Shown: positions 15,630-25,182, counted from the first letter of the stretch. The stretch: 55,985 nucleotides of DNA from Bacteroidetes bacterium GWF2_33_16 (GCA_001768565.1 MEOE01000036.1:1-55985), one strand, 5' to 3'. Notes: generated from the sequence alone by a model not told the origin. Numbers and translations: made by a program.

Positions 15630-18182
15630 CTATAATTTCCTTTTCAAAGGTAATTTCATACGTTTTATTCCATCAAATTGATAAAAAGCATTTGCTACTG
15701 CAGCAGCTGTTGGCACTAGGCCAATTTCACCAATACCTTTGGCTCCATATGGCCCAATGGGATCTTTCACTTCAACCATTTTAACAATTATTTCAGGAGT
15801 TTCATGAGCACGCAAAATTCCAAGATCTTTCATCTTTTCGCTTACTAGATAACCATTTTTCATTGGTAAATCTTCGGTTAATGCATATCCTAATCCCATA
15901 TGTACACCGCCTTGAACCTGGCCTTCGAATAACATTGGATTCATTATTTTTCCGCCATCGTGCGCAGCAATCATCTTCGAAATATTACCCTGATCATCTA
16001 ATATGCAAACTTGAGCTGCATAACCATAGGAGTAATGCGTAATTTGTTCATCCACATCGGTTCCCGGTTTTGTGGTCCAGTCGCAAATAAATTGTCCTTT
16101 GTATAATTTCCCTATTAATTCTTTTAATGATTTGGTTTTGAGATCTTCTTTCAAGGCTTTAGCAGCATTTATAACTGCTAATCCAATTAGTGCTGTAGCT
16201 CTTGATGATGTAGTCATTCCAGTTTTTATCTGTGCTTCAGTATCTACTACCACTTCAATTATTTCTGGTGATATATTTGTTTCTTCACACAAAGTCTGCA
16301 AAGCCATATTATGTACTCCTTGTCCCATCTCTGTCCAACCATGGTTAATACGAATGTGTTTTTCTGAAACGATCTCGATTATTACTTTCGATTCATCAAT
16401 CATTCCATTACCAACACCTGAGTTTTTTATTGCACAGGCTAATCCGGCATATTTTGCTTTATAGAAATCTTCTTTAACAGCATCAAGACAAGCTCGAATA
16501 CCAACACCAAACACTCTTTGTCCGGTTGATATTTTCAATCCATCAATAAGTGCATTATTGTATCTGAATTGCCAACGGTCGAATCCTGCTTGCTTACAAA
16601 TATCATCAATACAACTTTCGAGAGCAAAGCAAACCTGATTTGCACCAAATCCTCGCATTGCGCCTGAAGGAATATTGTTAGTATACACAGTTTTTGCTTC
16701 AATATCTACTTGAGGCACAAAATATCCTCCGGCAGCATGACCAGCAACACGTTCAAGTACTTTTGTTCCTACTGATGCATAAGCTCCAGTATCGCCAACA
16801 GCTCTTAATTTTAATGCAGTTAATTTACCATTTTCATCTGCCCCAATTTCAATATCCATAAATACTGGATGCCGCTTTGGATGCAGGCGAATAGATTCTT
16901 CGCGAGTTAAAGTTAGTCTAACAGGTTTTTGTAAAAGATAAGCAAATAATGAGGTATGACCTTGAACACTTAAATCTTCTTTTCCACCAAATCCACCACC
17001 ATTAGGTACAAGTGTTACACGAACTTTTTCTTCGGGTAAACCTAATATTAGGGCAACCTGTCGTCGATCTTCGTAAACACCCTGACTCTGGCTGAATAGT
17101 TCTATTCCGCCTTTACCATCGGGACGAGCTACTGCAGCTTCCTTTTCCAAAAAGGCATGTTCAATTCGCTGTGTTTCGTAAAAGCCTTTCGATCGATATT
17201 TTGATTTTTTTAATGCTTCATCGGCATCGCCAATGGTAAATTGGGTTGTATTAAAATTATTTGGTTTTTCAGGATGAACACGCTCACCATCAATAGCTTT
17301 GTAAACATCAGTAACAGGTTCTAATACCTGGTATTCAATTTTTATTTTTGAAACAGCTAATCGTGCAATTTCGTCTGTTTCAGCAACAACACCGACAATA
17401 ACATCGCCAATATAATGTGTTGTTTCTCCTTCGCCAATCATTACACTCCAGTCAGGGTAAATTAAACCTACTTTTTTATCACCTGGGATATTTTTGGCAG
17501 TAATTACTTTGTGAATACCTTTAATTTTTTCTGCTTCAGATACGTCTATACGTACTACTTTTGCTTTTGGGTAATCGCTGAATTTAAGAGCGGCATAAAG
17601 CATTCCTTCTATGTATATATCATCAACAAATGCTCTTTCTCCCAATGCCGTTTTATACGAATCATATTTGGGATGCGAAACACCTATTTTGCCTGAAGTC
17701 TTTGTTATTTCAATCTTTCTGTTGGAACGAATAGCATCGCCAGCATAAATTATTGCTTCCTCAATCTTTTTATATCCTGTACAACGGCATATATGTGATT
17801 TTATAGCTTTCTGAATCTCTTCAATCGTAGGATTCGGATTTTCTTGTAGCAACACTTTAACTCTGCTAATAAATCCTGGAGTACAAAAGCCACACTGCAC
17901 AGCACCTTTGTTAACAAATGCTTTTGCGATGGTATCTTTTACATATTCAGGAAAACCTTCATGTGTAAATATTTCAGCTCCTTCAAGTGTTTTTATTTTA
18001 ATTACACAGGCAAGTTTAGCTTTGCCATTAATCTCAATAGTGCATGCTCCGCAGGTAGCCTGACCGGAACAACCATCTTTTACAGATGTTATGTGCTTAT
18101 CGAGTCGTAAATACTTTAATAAGGTTGATTCTGGATTACCAGAATAATTTTCTTTTTTACCATTTAAAGTAAACGTAATCAT
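15630..18182 (-). CDS. xdhD: Fused Fe-S/molybdopterin xanthine dehydrogenase-like subunit XdhD
   Basis: Molybdenum hydroxylase of 850 residues. A [2Fe-2S] domain comes first (GCSGQATCGACT with C38, C44, C47; then CGFCTPGF near 96 and HICRCTGYKK near 130), then the aldehyde/xanthine oxidase molybdopterin domains from about residue 165, with GGGFGGKED near 391 and AMRGFGANQV near 501. There is no FAD domain, and no separate FAD subunit (YgfM) is nearby. This matches the 'selenium-dependent xanthine dehydrogenase' family. It presumably hydroxylates or dehydroxylates a purine. Its start overlaps the stop of the threonine-synthase-like gene by 4 nt, so translation is coupled. Confidence 0.92.
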   Translation of the reverse strand: MITFTLNGKKENYSGNPESTLLKYLRLDKHITSVKDGCSGQATCGACTIEINGKAKLACVIKIKTLEGAEIFTHEGFPEYVKDTIAKAFVNKGAVQCGFCTPGFISRVKVLLQENPNPTIEEIQKAIKSHICRCTGYKKIEEAIIYAGDAIRSNRKIEITKTSGKIGVSHPKYDSYKTALGERAFVDDIYIEGMLYAALKFSDYPKAKVVRIDVSEAEKIKGIHKVITAKNIPGDKKVGLIYPDWSVMIGEGETTHYIGDVIVGVVAETDEIARLAVSKIKIEYQVLEPVTDVYKAIDGERVHPEKPNNFNTTQFTIGDADEALKKSKYRSKGFYETQRIEHAFLEKEAAVARPDGKGGIELFSQSQGVYEDRRQVALILGLPEEKVRVTLVPNGGGFGGKEDLSVQGHTSLFAYLLQKPVRLTLTREESIRLHPKRHPVFMDIEIGADENGKLTALKLRAVGDTGAYASVGTKVLERVAGHAAGGYFVPQVDIEAKTVYTNNIPSGAMRGFGANQVCFALESCIDDICKQAGFDRWQFRYNNALIDGLKISTGQRVFGVGIRACLDAVKEDFYKAKYAGLACAIKNSGVGNGMIDESKVIIEIVSEKHIRINHGWTEMGQGVHNMALQTLCEETNISPEIIEVVVDTEAQIKTGMTTSSRATALIGLAVINAAKALKEDLKTKSLKELIGKLYKGQFICDWTTKPGTDVDEQITHYSYGYAAQVCILDDQGNISKMIAAHDGGKIMNPMLFEGQVQGGVHMGLGYALTEDLPMKNGYLVSEKMKDLGILRAHETPEIIVKMVEVKDPIGPYGAKGIGEIGLVPTAAAVANAFYQFDGIKRMKLPLKRKL

Positions 18183-19429
18183 GAGATCAAATTTTTCAAA
18201 TTATCAATAGTTGGATCGATAGATTCCGGGATTCTAAGAACCGATTGTATCGATTTTAGGTCTTTTAATCCACTTCCGGTTAAAAGTACAACATTTTTGG
18301 AATTATTGTCAAGTTTGTTTTCTTGATAATACTTTAAGAATCCTGCGAATGCAGATGCTGCGGCAGGTTCGGCAAATAATCCTGTATTTTTTGATAGGAT
18401 TACAGAAGCTTCTAAAATCTCATTATCAGTAACTATAAGGCATTCGCCTTTGTATTTTTGAATAAAGTGCTTTGCCATATAAAAATTTCGTGGAATATCA
18501 ACTGAAATTGAATCAGCTATTGTGTTGCCTGATTTAGAAACAAAAGTAGTACTCTTTAAGTTTCTTATAATATTATCACTCCCCATGGCTTGAATAGCTA
18601 CAATTGTTGGTATTTTATCAATTAGTTTGAGATTATAGAGATCTTCGAATCCCTTGTAAATGCCTGAAATAATAACACCATCACCAACAGATACAAATAT
18701 TTTATCTGGAAGGTTTTCACCAAGTTGATCATAAATCTCAAAAGAAACAGTTTTTTTTCCTTCAATTGTAAAAGGATTGAATGCGGTATTTCTATTGTAC
18801 CAACCAAATTCTTCAGTAGCCTTTATGCTCAAATCAAATGCTTGATCATAAGTTCCTTTTACGGGAACTATTGTTGCTCCATACATAATTATTTGAGTAA
18901 GCTTAGCTAGTGGAGCTGTTTCAGGCACCATAACAATTGCCTTTTGTCCTTGTGACGCACAGATTCCTGCTAACGAAGAGCCTGCATTTCCTGTAGAAGC
19001 GGCCACAATGGTATTAATATTATTCTCTTTTGCAAATGCCGAAACTAATGCCGATGCTCTGTCTTTAAAAGAATAGGTTGGATTCTGAGAATCATCTTTG
19101 AAAAATAACTGAAAGGGTAGTTCTTTATTATCGAGTAAATTAAAATTATAAAGCGGTGTATTTCCAACATTTAGCTTGGGTAAGCTACTTTTGTAATTTA
19201 TAGGAAGAAGATCCAGAAAACTATTTGATTTGAAATCTTTAAAATGAGAATTTTTCTTTAAATGTTCAGAAAAATTATAAACAATTTTAAGAACTCCTTT
19301 TGGTGGAGATGAATTGTTATTTTTACTGCTGCAAGTGGAACATAAATAGATTATCTCGTTTGTAAAGTATTGTTTTCCACAATCAATACACTCGTAAATA
19401 AACTTTTGTCCTGTTGTTTTTATTGACAT
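18179..19429 (-). CDS. Threonine synthase-like PLP enzyme of the purine cluster
   Basis: Fold-type II PLP enzyme, 416 residues. An N-terminal zinc-ribbon (CIDCGK near residue 15, CSTC near 31) is followed by the PLP-lysine motif SFKDRAS near 121, the phosphate loop STGNAGSS near 144 and a glycine-rich GDGVIISG near 249. Housekeeping threonine synthase is possible, but translational coupling to xdhD places it in purine breakdown. YgeX/DpaL (diaminopropionate ammonia-lyase) is also fold-type II and is missing from this cluster, so this gene is a candidate substitute. That is inference; no substrate residue was verified. Confidence 0.85.
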   Translation of the reverse strand: MSIKTTGQKFIYECIDCGKQYFTNEIIYLCSTCSSKNNNSSPPKGVLKIVYNFSEHLKKNSHFKDFKSNSFLDLLPINYKSSLPKLNVGNTPLYNFNLLDNKELPFQLFFKDDSQNPTYSFKDRASALVSAFAKENNINTIVAASTGNAGSSLAGICASQGQKAIVMVPETAPLAKLTQIIMYGATIVPVKGTYDQAFDLSIKATEEFGWYNRNTAFNPFTIEGKKTVSFEIYDQLGENLPDKIFVSVGDGVIISGIYKGFEDLYNLKLIDKIPTIVAIQAMGSDNIIRNLKSTTFVSKSGNTIADSISVDIPRNFYMAKHFIQKYKGECLIVTDNEILEASVILSKNTGLFAEPAAASAFAGFLKYYQENKLDNNSKNVVLLTGSGLKDLKSIQSVLRIPESIDPTIDNLKNLIS

Positions 19430-19500
19430 AAAATTTGATCTACTGCGAATTTAATTAATTTTGTTTTACCAACCAGTATAAGTAATCTGGTTAAAAAATA

Positions 19501-19605
19501 AAAGGTGTCTCTGAGTTTATGTTTTAAGGTTTTGTCATTCCGGATCTGTTCTAAAATGTAGTATTGAGTTAATACAGGGATGACTTTTACATCAGAGACA
19601 CCTTT
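19501..19605. mobile_element. MITE-like inverted-repeat element
   Basis: Perfect 14-bp terminal arms AAAGGTGTCTCTGA (19501-19514) and TCAGAGACACCTTT (19592-19605) enclose about 77 bp. An inner pair GTCATTCC/GGGATGAC could extend the hairpin. No open reading frame of substance fits; the short frame across it (19420-19614) looks spurious. It lies between the two PLP-enzyme genes. A clear target-site duplication is not visible. Confidence 0.55.
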
Positions 19606-19626
19606 ATTTAGCAAGGTATAGAGTGT

Positions 19627-21111
19627 TTAGCTTAAGTTTTTCAACAAGCCTGTTCTTTCGTTAAAATCATTAATCAAATCATCCCAATGAGTAGGTTGCA
19701 AAAATAGCTTATTCCAGATATCACGATCGTACCATAACTGGTTTAAATCTTCCAGTTCTTTTGCCTGCTGCTCAATCCATGTAAAATATTTCAGGTTATG
19801 TATAGCTTTTCTGTCATAGTAATTTAGCTCTTTCATGTTATCGGTTTTTGATCCCAAAATACATTTTTCAAAATCCTTAACAGCCTGAATTTCTGAATAT
19901 TTACCTTTGTCTTCGTTTAGTTCGTCTATTCTGGATTGATACATGTCGGCCGCATCGGTAGCTATAGTTACAATAACATCATCTTCGGTCATTTCATAAT
20001 ACTTGGCTGTTTTAATGGCCGAAATTAGGTTTCCAATTCCTGATACACCTATTAAATGTAATTTATTAATTACTTCAGGATCAATTTTCATTGATTTAAG
20101 GTATGAATGACCATCTTTTTCGTTAAATAATCGTAATATTCTCATACAATCCTCGTCATCAATGGCAGTAACAACATCGGTGTTTTTAACGTTATGAATC
20201 CATGGAACATGCTTGTCGCCAATACCTTCTATACGATGACCACCAAATCCATTCATTAATAAAGTTGGGCACTGCAATGCTTCTGATGCAACAACTTTTA
20301 GTTGAGGTGCTATAGTTCTTAAATAGTCACCTGCGGCAATTGATCCTGCTGATCCTGTTGCAGAAATATAAGCAGCAAGCTTACTGTTTTTGGTTTTTAC
20401 ATGATTAAAAACTTCTTCAATTGCTTTACCTGTGGTATTATAATGCCAAGCAGCATTTCCAAATTCATCAAACTGATTAAAAATAACACAGTCTGGTCGG
20501 GTTCTTCTTATTTCCCAACATTTGTCATAAATCTCTTTCACATTCGACTCGCAACCAGGAGTAGCTATTACCTCTGATCCAATAACATCTCGTAACCAGG
20601 TGAACCTTTCTTTGCTCATTTCCTGAGGAAGGATTGCAACAGATTCAGTTCCCATTAGCTTAGAATCGAAAGCACCACCACGGCAATAATTCCCGGTTGA
20701 TGGCCATACCGCTTTATGATAGGTTGGATCAAATTCACCAGTAGTTATTCTTGGAGCCAGACATCCATATGCTGCTCCAACTTTATGTGCTCCTGTAGGA
20801 AACCATTTTCCAATAAGTAAAACTATTCGGGCATTAACACCAGTAAGAGATTTAGGTATCTCAATATAATTTACATTTCCAAATAATCCACCTTTTTCTT
20901 TGGGTTCATTTTTCCATGTAATTCTGAAAAGGTTTAATGGATTTATCTCCCATAAACCGATATTTTTTAATTGATTTTTTATTTTTTCAGGAACTAATTC
21001 GGGATTTTCTTGTTGTTTAAATGTGGGTAAGATAATTTTTTGTTCCCTGAATCGTTCAACTGCATTTTGCAGTGCTTTCTCATTTGTAACTCGATCGATA
21101 ATGTGAATCAT
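19627..21111 (-). CDS. Fold-type II PLP enzyme of unknown substrate
   Basis: A 494-residue PLP enzyme of the tryptophan synthase beta/cysteine synthase superfamily. The likely PLP lysine is in PTGAHKVGAAYG near residue 106; STGNYCRGGAFDS near 139 fits the substrate/phosphate loop; SATGSAGSIAAGDY lies near 251 and GVSGIGNLISA near 359. It is far longer than YgeX (about 400 residues) and has an extra C-terminal region of about 100 residues. It is divergent from an Lrp/AsnC regulator and heads the minus-strand purine run. It may cleave or replace an amino group in a diaminopropionate-type product, but this is a guess. Confidence 0.82.
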   Translation of the reverse strand: MIHIIDRVTNEKALQNAVERFREQKIILPTFKQQENPELVPEKIKNQLKNIGLWEINPLNLFRITWKNEPKEKGGLFGNVNYIEIPKSLTGVNARIVLLIGKWFPTGAHKVGAAYGCLAPRITTGEFDPTYHKAVWPSTGNYCRGGAFDSKLMGTESVAILPQEMSKERFTWLRDVIGSEVIATPGCESNVKEIYDKCWEIRRTRPDCVIFNQFDEFGNAAWHYNTTGKAIEEVFNHVKTKNSKLAAYISATGSAGSIAAGDYLRTIAPQLKVVASEALQCPTLLMNGFGGHRIEGIGDKHVPWIHNVKNTDVVTAIDDEDCMRILRLFNEKDGHSYLKSMKIDPEVINKLHLIGVSGIGNLISAIKTAKYYEMTEDDVIVTIATDAADMYQSRIDELNEDKGKYSEIQAVKDFEKCILGSKTDNMKELNYYDRKAIHNLKYFTWIEQQAKELEDLNQLWYDRDIWNKLFLQPTHWDDLINDFNERTGLLKNLS

Positions 21112-21148
21112 GTATTTTGTGTATAATTAATTAACCCACGCAAGTTAT

Positions 21149-21167
21149 GAATAATATTATTATATTC
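21149..21167. promoter_or_regulatory. Weak candidate Lrp-type operator
   Basis: The AT-rich imperfect palindrome GAATAATATTATTATATTC lies between the divergent PLP-enzyme and lrp genes. AT-rich dyads of this size suit Lrp/AsnC proteins, but AT-rich spacers produce such matches by chance. Confidence 0.25.
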
Positions 21168-21203
21168 TACGTATTTATAAAATAATAGAAAAAAGAGCTA
21201 TAA

Positions 21204-21235
21204 TTTGCATAAAAAGCAGAAATATTATATATTTG
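21204..21235 (+). promoter_or_regulatory. Promoter of the lrp-family gene
   Basis: TTTG (21204-21207), a 20-nt spacer and TATATTTG (21228-21235) match the Bacteroidota consensus, 40 nt upstream of the start codon. Confidence 0.7.
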
Positions 21236-21274
21236 CAAATAGGTTTTTAATTATTAAAAGAAAAAATAACTGCC

Positions 21275-21736
21275 ATGAAACCACTTGATGAGATAGACCG
21301 AAAATTACTTAATGTATTGCAGTCAAATAGCAGGATTACCATTCGTGAACTTTCTGAAAAGCTTCATTTATCAACTACACCAATTCATGAACGAATTAAA
21401 AAGCTTGAAAAAAATGGGTTTATAAAGCAATATATAACCTTAGTTGATCCAAAATTATTTGGTAAAAGACTAATTGCCTATGTTTCTGTTTCACTTAACA
21501 AACATACAAAAGAGGCCATTGAAGAATTTGAAAAAGAAATGGATAAAATGGATGAAGTAATGGAGTGCTATTACATTTCAGGAAATATCGATTTCCTTCT
21601 AAAAGTCTATTGCACTGATATGGATGATTTCCATAATTTTGTAACTACCAAATTTTCTACAATAGGCAATATAAGTCAATTTGTTAGCTCGTTTGTAATG
21701 ACCGAAGTAAAAGTAAAACATCAGTTTAAGTTGTAA
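21275..21736 (+). CDS. Lrp/AsnC family transcriptional regulator
   Basis: A 153-residue Lrp/AsnC protein: N-terminal helix-turn-helix (about residues 5-50, with LSTTPIHERIKKLEKNGFI) and a C-terminal RAM ligand domain (about residues 65-145). Members sense amino acids and usually control a neighbouring divergent gene. Here that gene is the 494-residue PLP enzyme, so the signal may be an amino acid formed from the purine ring, such as a diaminopropionate-like product. Its own promoter is clear. It is convergent with ygfK across a palindromic repeat. Confidence 0.93.
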   Translation: MKPLDEIDRKLLNVLQSNSRITIRELSEKLHLSTTPIHERIKKLEKNGFIKQYITLVDPKLFGKRLIAYVSVSLNKHTKEAIEEFEKEMDKMDEVMECYYISGNIDFLLKVYCTDMDDFHNFVTTKFSTIGNISQFVSSFVMTEVKVKHQFKL

Positions 21737-21773
21737 TTTCAATAGATACTTCAAGCACACATCACACAAGCAT

Positions 21774-21884
21774 TGTCACTGCGAGGGAAACCCAACAAAT
21801 AGATAATCACTGCGAGGCCTGATTAAAGGCCGTAGCAGTCTATAGATTGCTTCACTACACCTTTTGGTTCCGTTCGCAATGACA
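21774..21884. repeat. REP-like palindromic element
   Basis: Outer arms TGTCACTGCGAG (21774-21785) and TTCGCAATGACA (21873-21884) are inverted partners. A second TCACTGCGAGG copy, a GGCC-TGATTAAA-GGCC hairpin and AGATTGCTTC lie inside. The words match dispersed intergenic palindromes seen in many bacterial genomes. It sits between convergent genes and may also help end transcription. Confidence 0.6.
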
Positions 21885-21903
21885 CAATAGGGGCTCAGAA
21901 TGC

Positions 21904-24900
21904 CTAATTAATTTCAAACACTAAATTCTCAGCAGCTTTTAGCAGAATAATCATTTCAACTGCTTGCCTATGGCAAAATTCTCTTGAACCATTTAAAAAT
22001 TCAATTTTTTGTATCTGCATATCTTTTTTAGAAAGAAGAGCAGTAGCATTTACTGAATTATATACAAGATCATCAGTATTTTCTGAAACACTTGCTATTT
22101 GGCCATTTGATTTAAAATACAAGGATTTATGATTTTCCTTTTTGCTTACATAATAGCCTTCATCAGCAGTGTCGAACGATTCTTTTGTTAACCAGAATTT
22201 AGGTTTTTCTTTATATGGTGCAGAGTTAGTAGGGCAAAAGGTATTACAATTACCGCACTCATTACAGAAATTGGCAATATTCAGAATCTGGTATTTTTGA
22301 TTTATTTCGAAAAAACCATCATTTTCGAATGTTATTTGTCCCTTGATATCAGAAATTGTTTTCTGAAGCTGAATCTTTACCGGTTCAATTTCATATGAAT
22401 AATTTGCAAAGTTAGGGCAAACGGTGGTGCAAATATTGCAGATTTCGTCACAATGGAGACATCGATCAGCTTCTTTAACAATGGAATTCTTATCGAGTGT
22501 TTCGCTTATTAGTTTAAAATTCCTTCTATCTTTACTATCAAGTTCATTTAATTCAGGTGGATACATGCGAAAAGCCCTTTTTAGTATCAATTCTTTTTTA
22601 GTGTGATTTTTTCCATTTGCAGGTTTTGAAATTGAAAAATCGATGCTCGCTTTTTTCATAATCTGTTCTGCAGCTTTTCTTCCGTCACCAATGGCTTTTA
22701 TTGCCGTAGCTGCTCCTCGTAAAGCATCACCTCCGATAAATACATTATCAAGTTGGGTTTTATAATTAACTAAATCGGCTTTTAGTAAATCGGTTTGAGC
22801 AAAATCAATATCGAGGTTTTGACCAATGGCATGAATTATAGTATCACACGAAATTTCGAATTCTGAACCATTTATTTTAACTGGTTTTCTTCTTCCCGAA
22901 GCATCTTTCTCTCCCAATTCCATTCGGCTGCATAACAATGCTTTTACGCTTCCATTTTCACTTATAACTTTTTCAGGAGCAGTTAACTCGATTATCTCCA
23001 TTCCTTCTTCCATTACTGCTTTTATCTCGCCCTGATCGGCAGGCATTTCGTTAATTGTGCGTCTATATACAATGGTTACTTTTCCATCATTGCCAACCAG
23101 TCTGAATGCGGTTCGTGCTGCATCCATAGCAGTATTTCCACCACCAATAATTACCACATTATTGCCTATTCCGGTATTTTTTCCGGCTTTCGTATTAAAA
23201 AGAAAATCAAGTGAATCCAACACACCTTTCGATTCGATTCCCTCTAACTGGAAAAGAGCAGAGAGTTGAGCTCCTGCACCTATAAAAACATACTTATATT
23301 CTGATTTCAGCAACTCAAATTGTTCTTTATCAACCTTTTGATTGTAATGGATGTTAACACCCAAATCGATTACTCTTTTAAAATCGCGTTCAATGGCATT
23401 ATCTGTAAGCCTGAAACCCGGAATAGCATATTGAACCATTCCGCCTGCTTTTGATTTTGATTCAAAAACTTCAACCGAAAATCCTGCCAGAGCCAAATAA
23501 TAGGCACAGGATAAACCTGAAGGACCAGCACCAATAATCGCCACTTTAACTCCATTTTTAGCTTTCGGGGCAAGTTTAACTTCTGTTTGTTCCGAAATAA
23601 AGCGTTTTACTTCACGAATTAAAAGCGATTTATCGTAGTTTATTCGTGAACATTTATTCTGGCACAGATGATCGCAAACCATTCCGGTAATTGATGGAAA
23701 TGGATTTGTTCTTAGAATTACCTCGTAAGCTTTATCGAATTGATTTTTTGATGTATAATACAAATAATCCGGAATATCCTGGTTTGTTGCACAGGTATCT
23801 CTACAGGGAGCAGAAATACAATCAAAATAGCCTAAATTACGGTCGGTTTTTATCGAAGGCTCCTGAATATGCTCTCTCTTATATCTTTTAAAAACAAGGA
23901 CTTTTTCTGCGTAATTTGAGAGGTTTTCAAGGGATGGATTAGTACTTTTCTTGGTAGATGTTGATTGTATAAATTCAGTAATATTCTTTGCTTTTTTCAG
24001 TTCAAAGTTAGAGCTCAACTCATCAAAATATTGATTCATTCGCATGTAACCACCTGGTTTTAAGATATCAGAACAAACAGTAATGGTTTTAAATCCGCAG
24101 GAAAGAATATCTGAAACATTGAAAGCATCGGCTCCGGCCGAGAATGAAAGCTGCAATTCTCCATTAAATTCAAGCTGAAGTTTATTTGCAACATTAACTG
24201 AAATAGGATGCAGCGCACGTCCACTCATATACATCATATCAACAGAATCATCAAATATATTTTTATTATTTATTGATTCGAGTGTGTTTGTCAGCTTAAG
24301 CCCAAATTCACGATCATTTTCAAGAGCTTTTTTCTTCAGAGATTTAATAATATTTATTGCATCAGGATATTTTAAATCGTGTTCAAATGCGATATCAGGA
24401 ACTTCAGTCTTGAATTTAGATGTTTTATTAAGTATTTTTCTCAGTTTTTCAGGTCCAAGTAATGTAGGATTGAGCTTAACATAGGTATGTAGCTTCTTTT
24501 CGCTTAGCAAGTAGCTGGCAATTGATTCTATTTCGTTTGCGGGACAGCCATGCATAGTCGAAAGGGTTATATTATCAGATATCTGAGTTGCAATTTGAAT
24601 AGAATCAATTTCGGGATATACACCCTTTATTTCTTGAATTTTTTCTTTAAGTTCTGCAGAACAGTTTTCCATTTTACTAAAAAACCACTGAACATTTTCT
24701 TTCAAGATACCTTCGAGGTTGTACCCCACACTCATATTAAAAATGGTTCCCGGTGTTTTTCCAAGGTTTAGTTTGTGATTTAGAATATGAATAATAATCC
24801 AGGCATTCAGGTATTCGTTAAAGCTCTCTTTTATTTTAAGTTCCTGCGACCATTCGCAATTATATCCTTCGTCCTGAATGTCAATGCAAGGTTTTGAAAC

Positions 24901-25182
24901 ATCAAGTTCATCAAGCGTTTGAATGGTTTTCAACTCAATGTAACGTGCACCCATCAACCATGCACCAATAATATTTTGAGCCATTTGTGAATGCGGACCT
25001 GCAGCAACTCCAATTGGTGTATCGATTATCTGTCCGAATTGTTCAGTTTTTAATGGATTTTCTTTCGCTGGTTTAAAAAACAATTCCTGGGGAATTCCAA
25101 ATATGCTTTGGTTACTTTCTAATTCGTTTAAAATGAGTTGGAGCAATTGCTTTATTTTAATTGGGGAGAATTTGTCTGACAT
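21904..25182 (-). CDS. ygfK: YgfK, multi-cofactor Fe-S flavoprotein of purine breakdown
   Basis: A 1092-residue fusion, as expected for the YgfK 'putative selenate reductase' family. Order: dihydropyrimidine-dehydrogenase/DHOD-like TIM-barrel region (about residues 30-370, with TPIGVAAGPHSQMAQN near 40), a helical Fe-S domain (CRDTC near 460, CDHLCQNKC near 500), a GltD-like FAD/NAD(P)H domain (GAGPSG near 550, GGGNTAMDAA near 682), then ferredoxin clusters (CHCDEICNICTTVCP region near 915; CNECGNCNTFC near 975). Such a layout suits NAD(P)H-driven reduction of a pyrimidine- or purine-like ring, and genetics in other bacteria ties it to anaerobic purine use. It is transcribed alone here. Confidence 0.93.
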   Translation of the reverse strand: MSDKFSPIKIKQLLQLILNELESNQSIFGIPQELFFKPAKENPLKTEQFGQIIDTPIGVAAGPHSQMAQNIIGAWLMGARYIELKTIQTLDELDVSKPCIDIQDEGYNCEWSQELKIKESFNEYLNAWIIIHILNHKLNLGKTPGTIFNMSVGYNLEGILKENVQWFFSKMENCSAELKEKIQEIKGVYPEIDSIQIATQISDNITLSTMHGCPANEIESIASYLLSEKKLHTYVKLNPTLLGPEKLRKILNKTSKFKTEVPDIAFEHDLKYPDAINIIKSLKKKALENDREFGLKLTNTLESINNKNIFDDSVDMMYMSGRALHPISVNVANKLQLEFNGELQLSFSAGADAFNVSDILSCGFKTITVCSDILKPGGYMRMNQYFDELSSNFELKKAKNITEFIQSTSTKKSTNPSLENLSNYAEKVLVFKRYKREHIQEPSIKTDRNLGYFDCISAPCRDTCATNQDIPDYLYYTSKNQFDKAYEVILRTNPFPSITGMVCDHLCQNKCSRINYDKSLLIREVKRFISEQTEVKLAPKAKNGVKVAIIGAGPSGLSCAYYLALAGFSVEVFESKSKAGGMVQYAIPGFRLTDNAIERDFKRVIDLGVNIHYNQKVDKEQFELLKSEYKYVFIGAGAQLSALFQLEGIESKGVLDSLDFLFNTKAGKNTGIGNNVVIIGGGNTAMDAARTAFRLVGNDGKVTIVYRRTINEMPADQGEIKAVMEEGMEIIELTAPEKVISENGSVKALLCSRMELGEKDASGRRKPVKINGSEFEISCDTIIHAIGQNLDIDFAQTDLLKADLVNYKTQLDNVFIGGDALRGAATAIKAIGDGRKAAEQIMKKASIDFSISKPANGKNHTKKELILKRAFRMYPPELNELDSKDRRNFKLISETLDKNSIVKEADRCLHCDEICNICTTVCPNFANYSYEIEPVKIQLQKTISDIKGQITFENDGFFEINQKYQILNIANFCNECGNCNTFCPTNSAPYKEKPKFWLTKESFDTADEGYYVSKKENHKSLYFKSNGQIASVSENTDDLVYNSVNATALLSKKDMQIQKIEFLNGSREFCHRQAVEMIILLKAAENLVFEIN

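Noticed and set aside
16072..16464. 130-residue plus-strand frame inside xdhD
   Set aside because: Antisense to conserved molybdopterin-domain sequence; no start context or family resemblance.
18179..19429. Straight annotation as housekeeping thrC
   Set aside because: Not excluded, but the 4-nt overlap with xdhD and the missing ygeX make a pathway role at least as likely, so no gene symbol was given.
19420..19614. 64-residue frame upstream of the threonine synthase-like gene
   Set aside because: It lies across the MITE-like inverted repeat and overlaps the next start; composition does not look like a protein.
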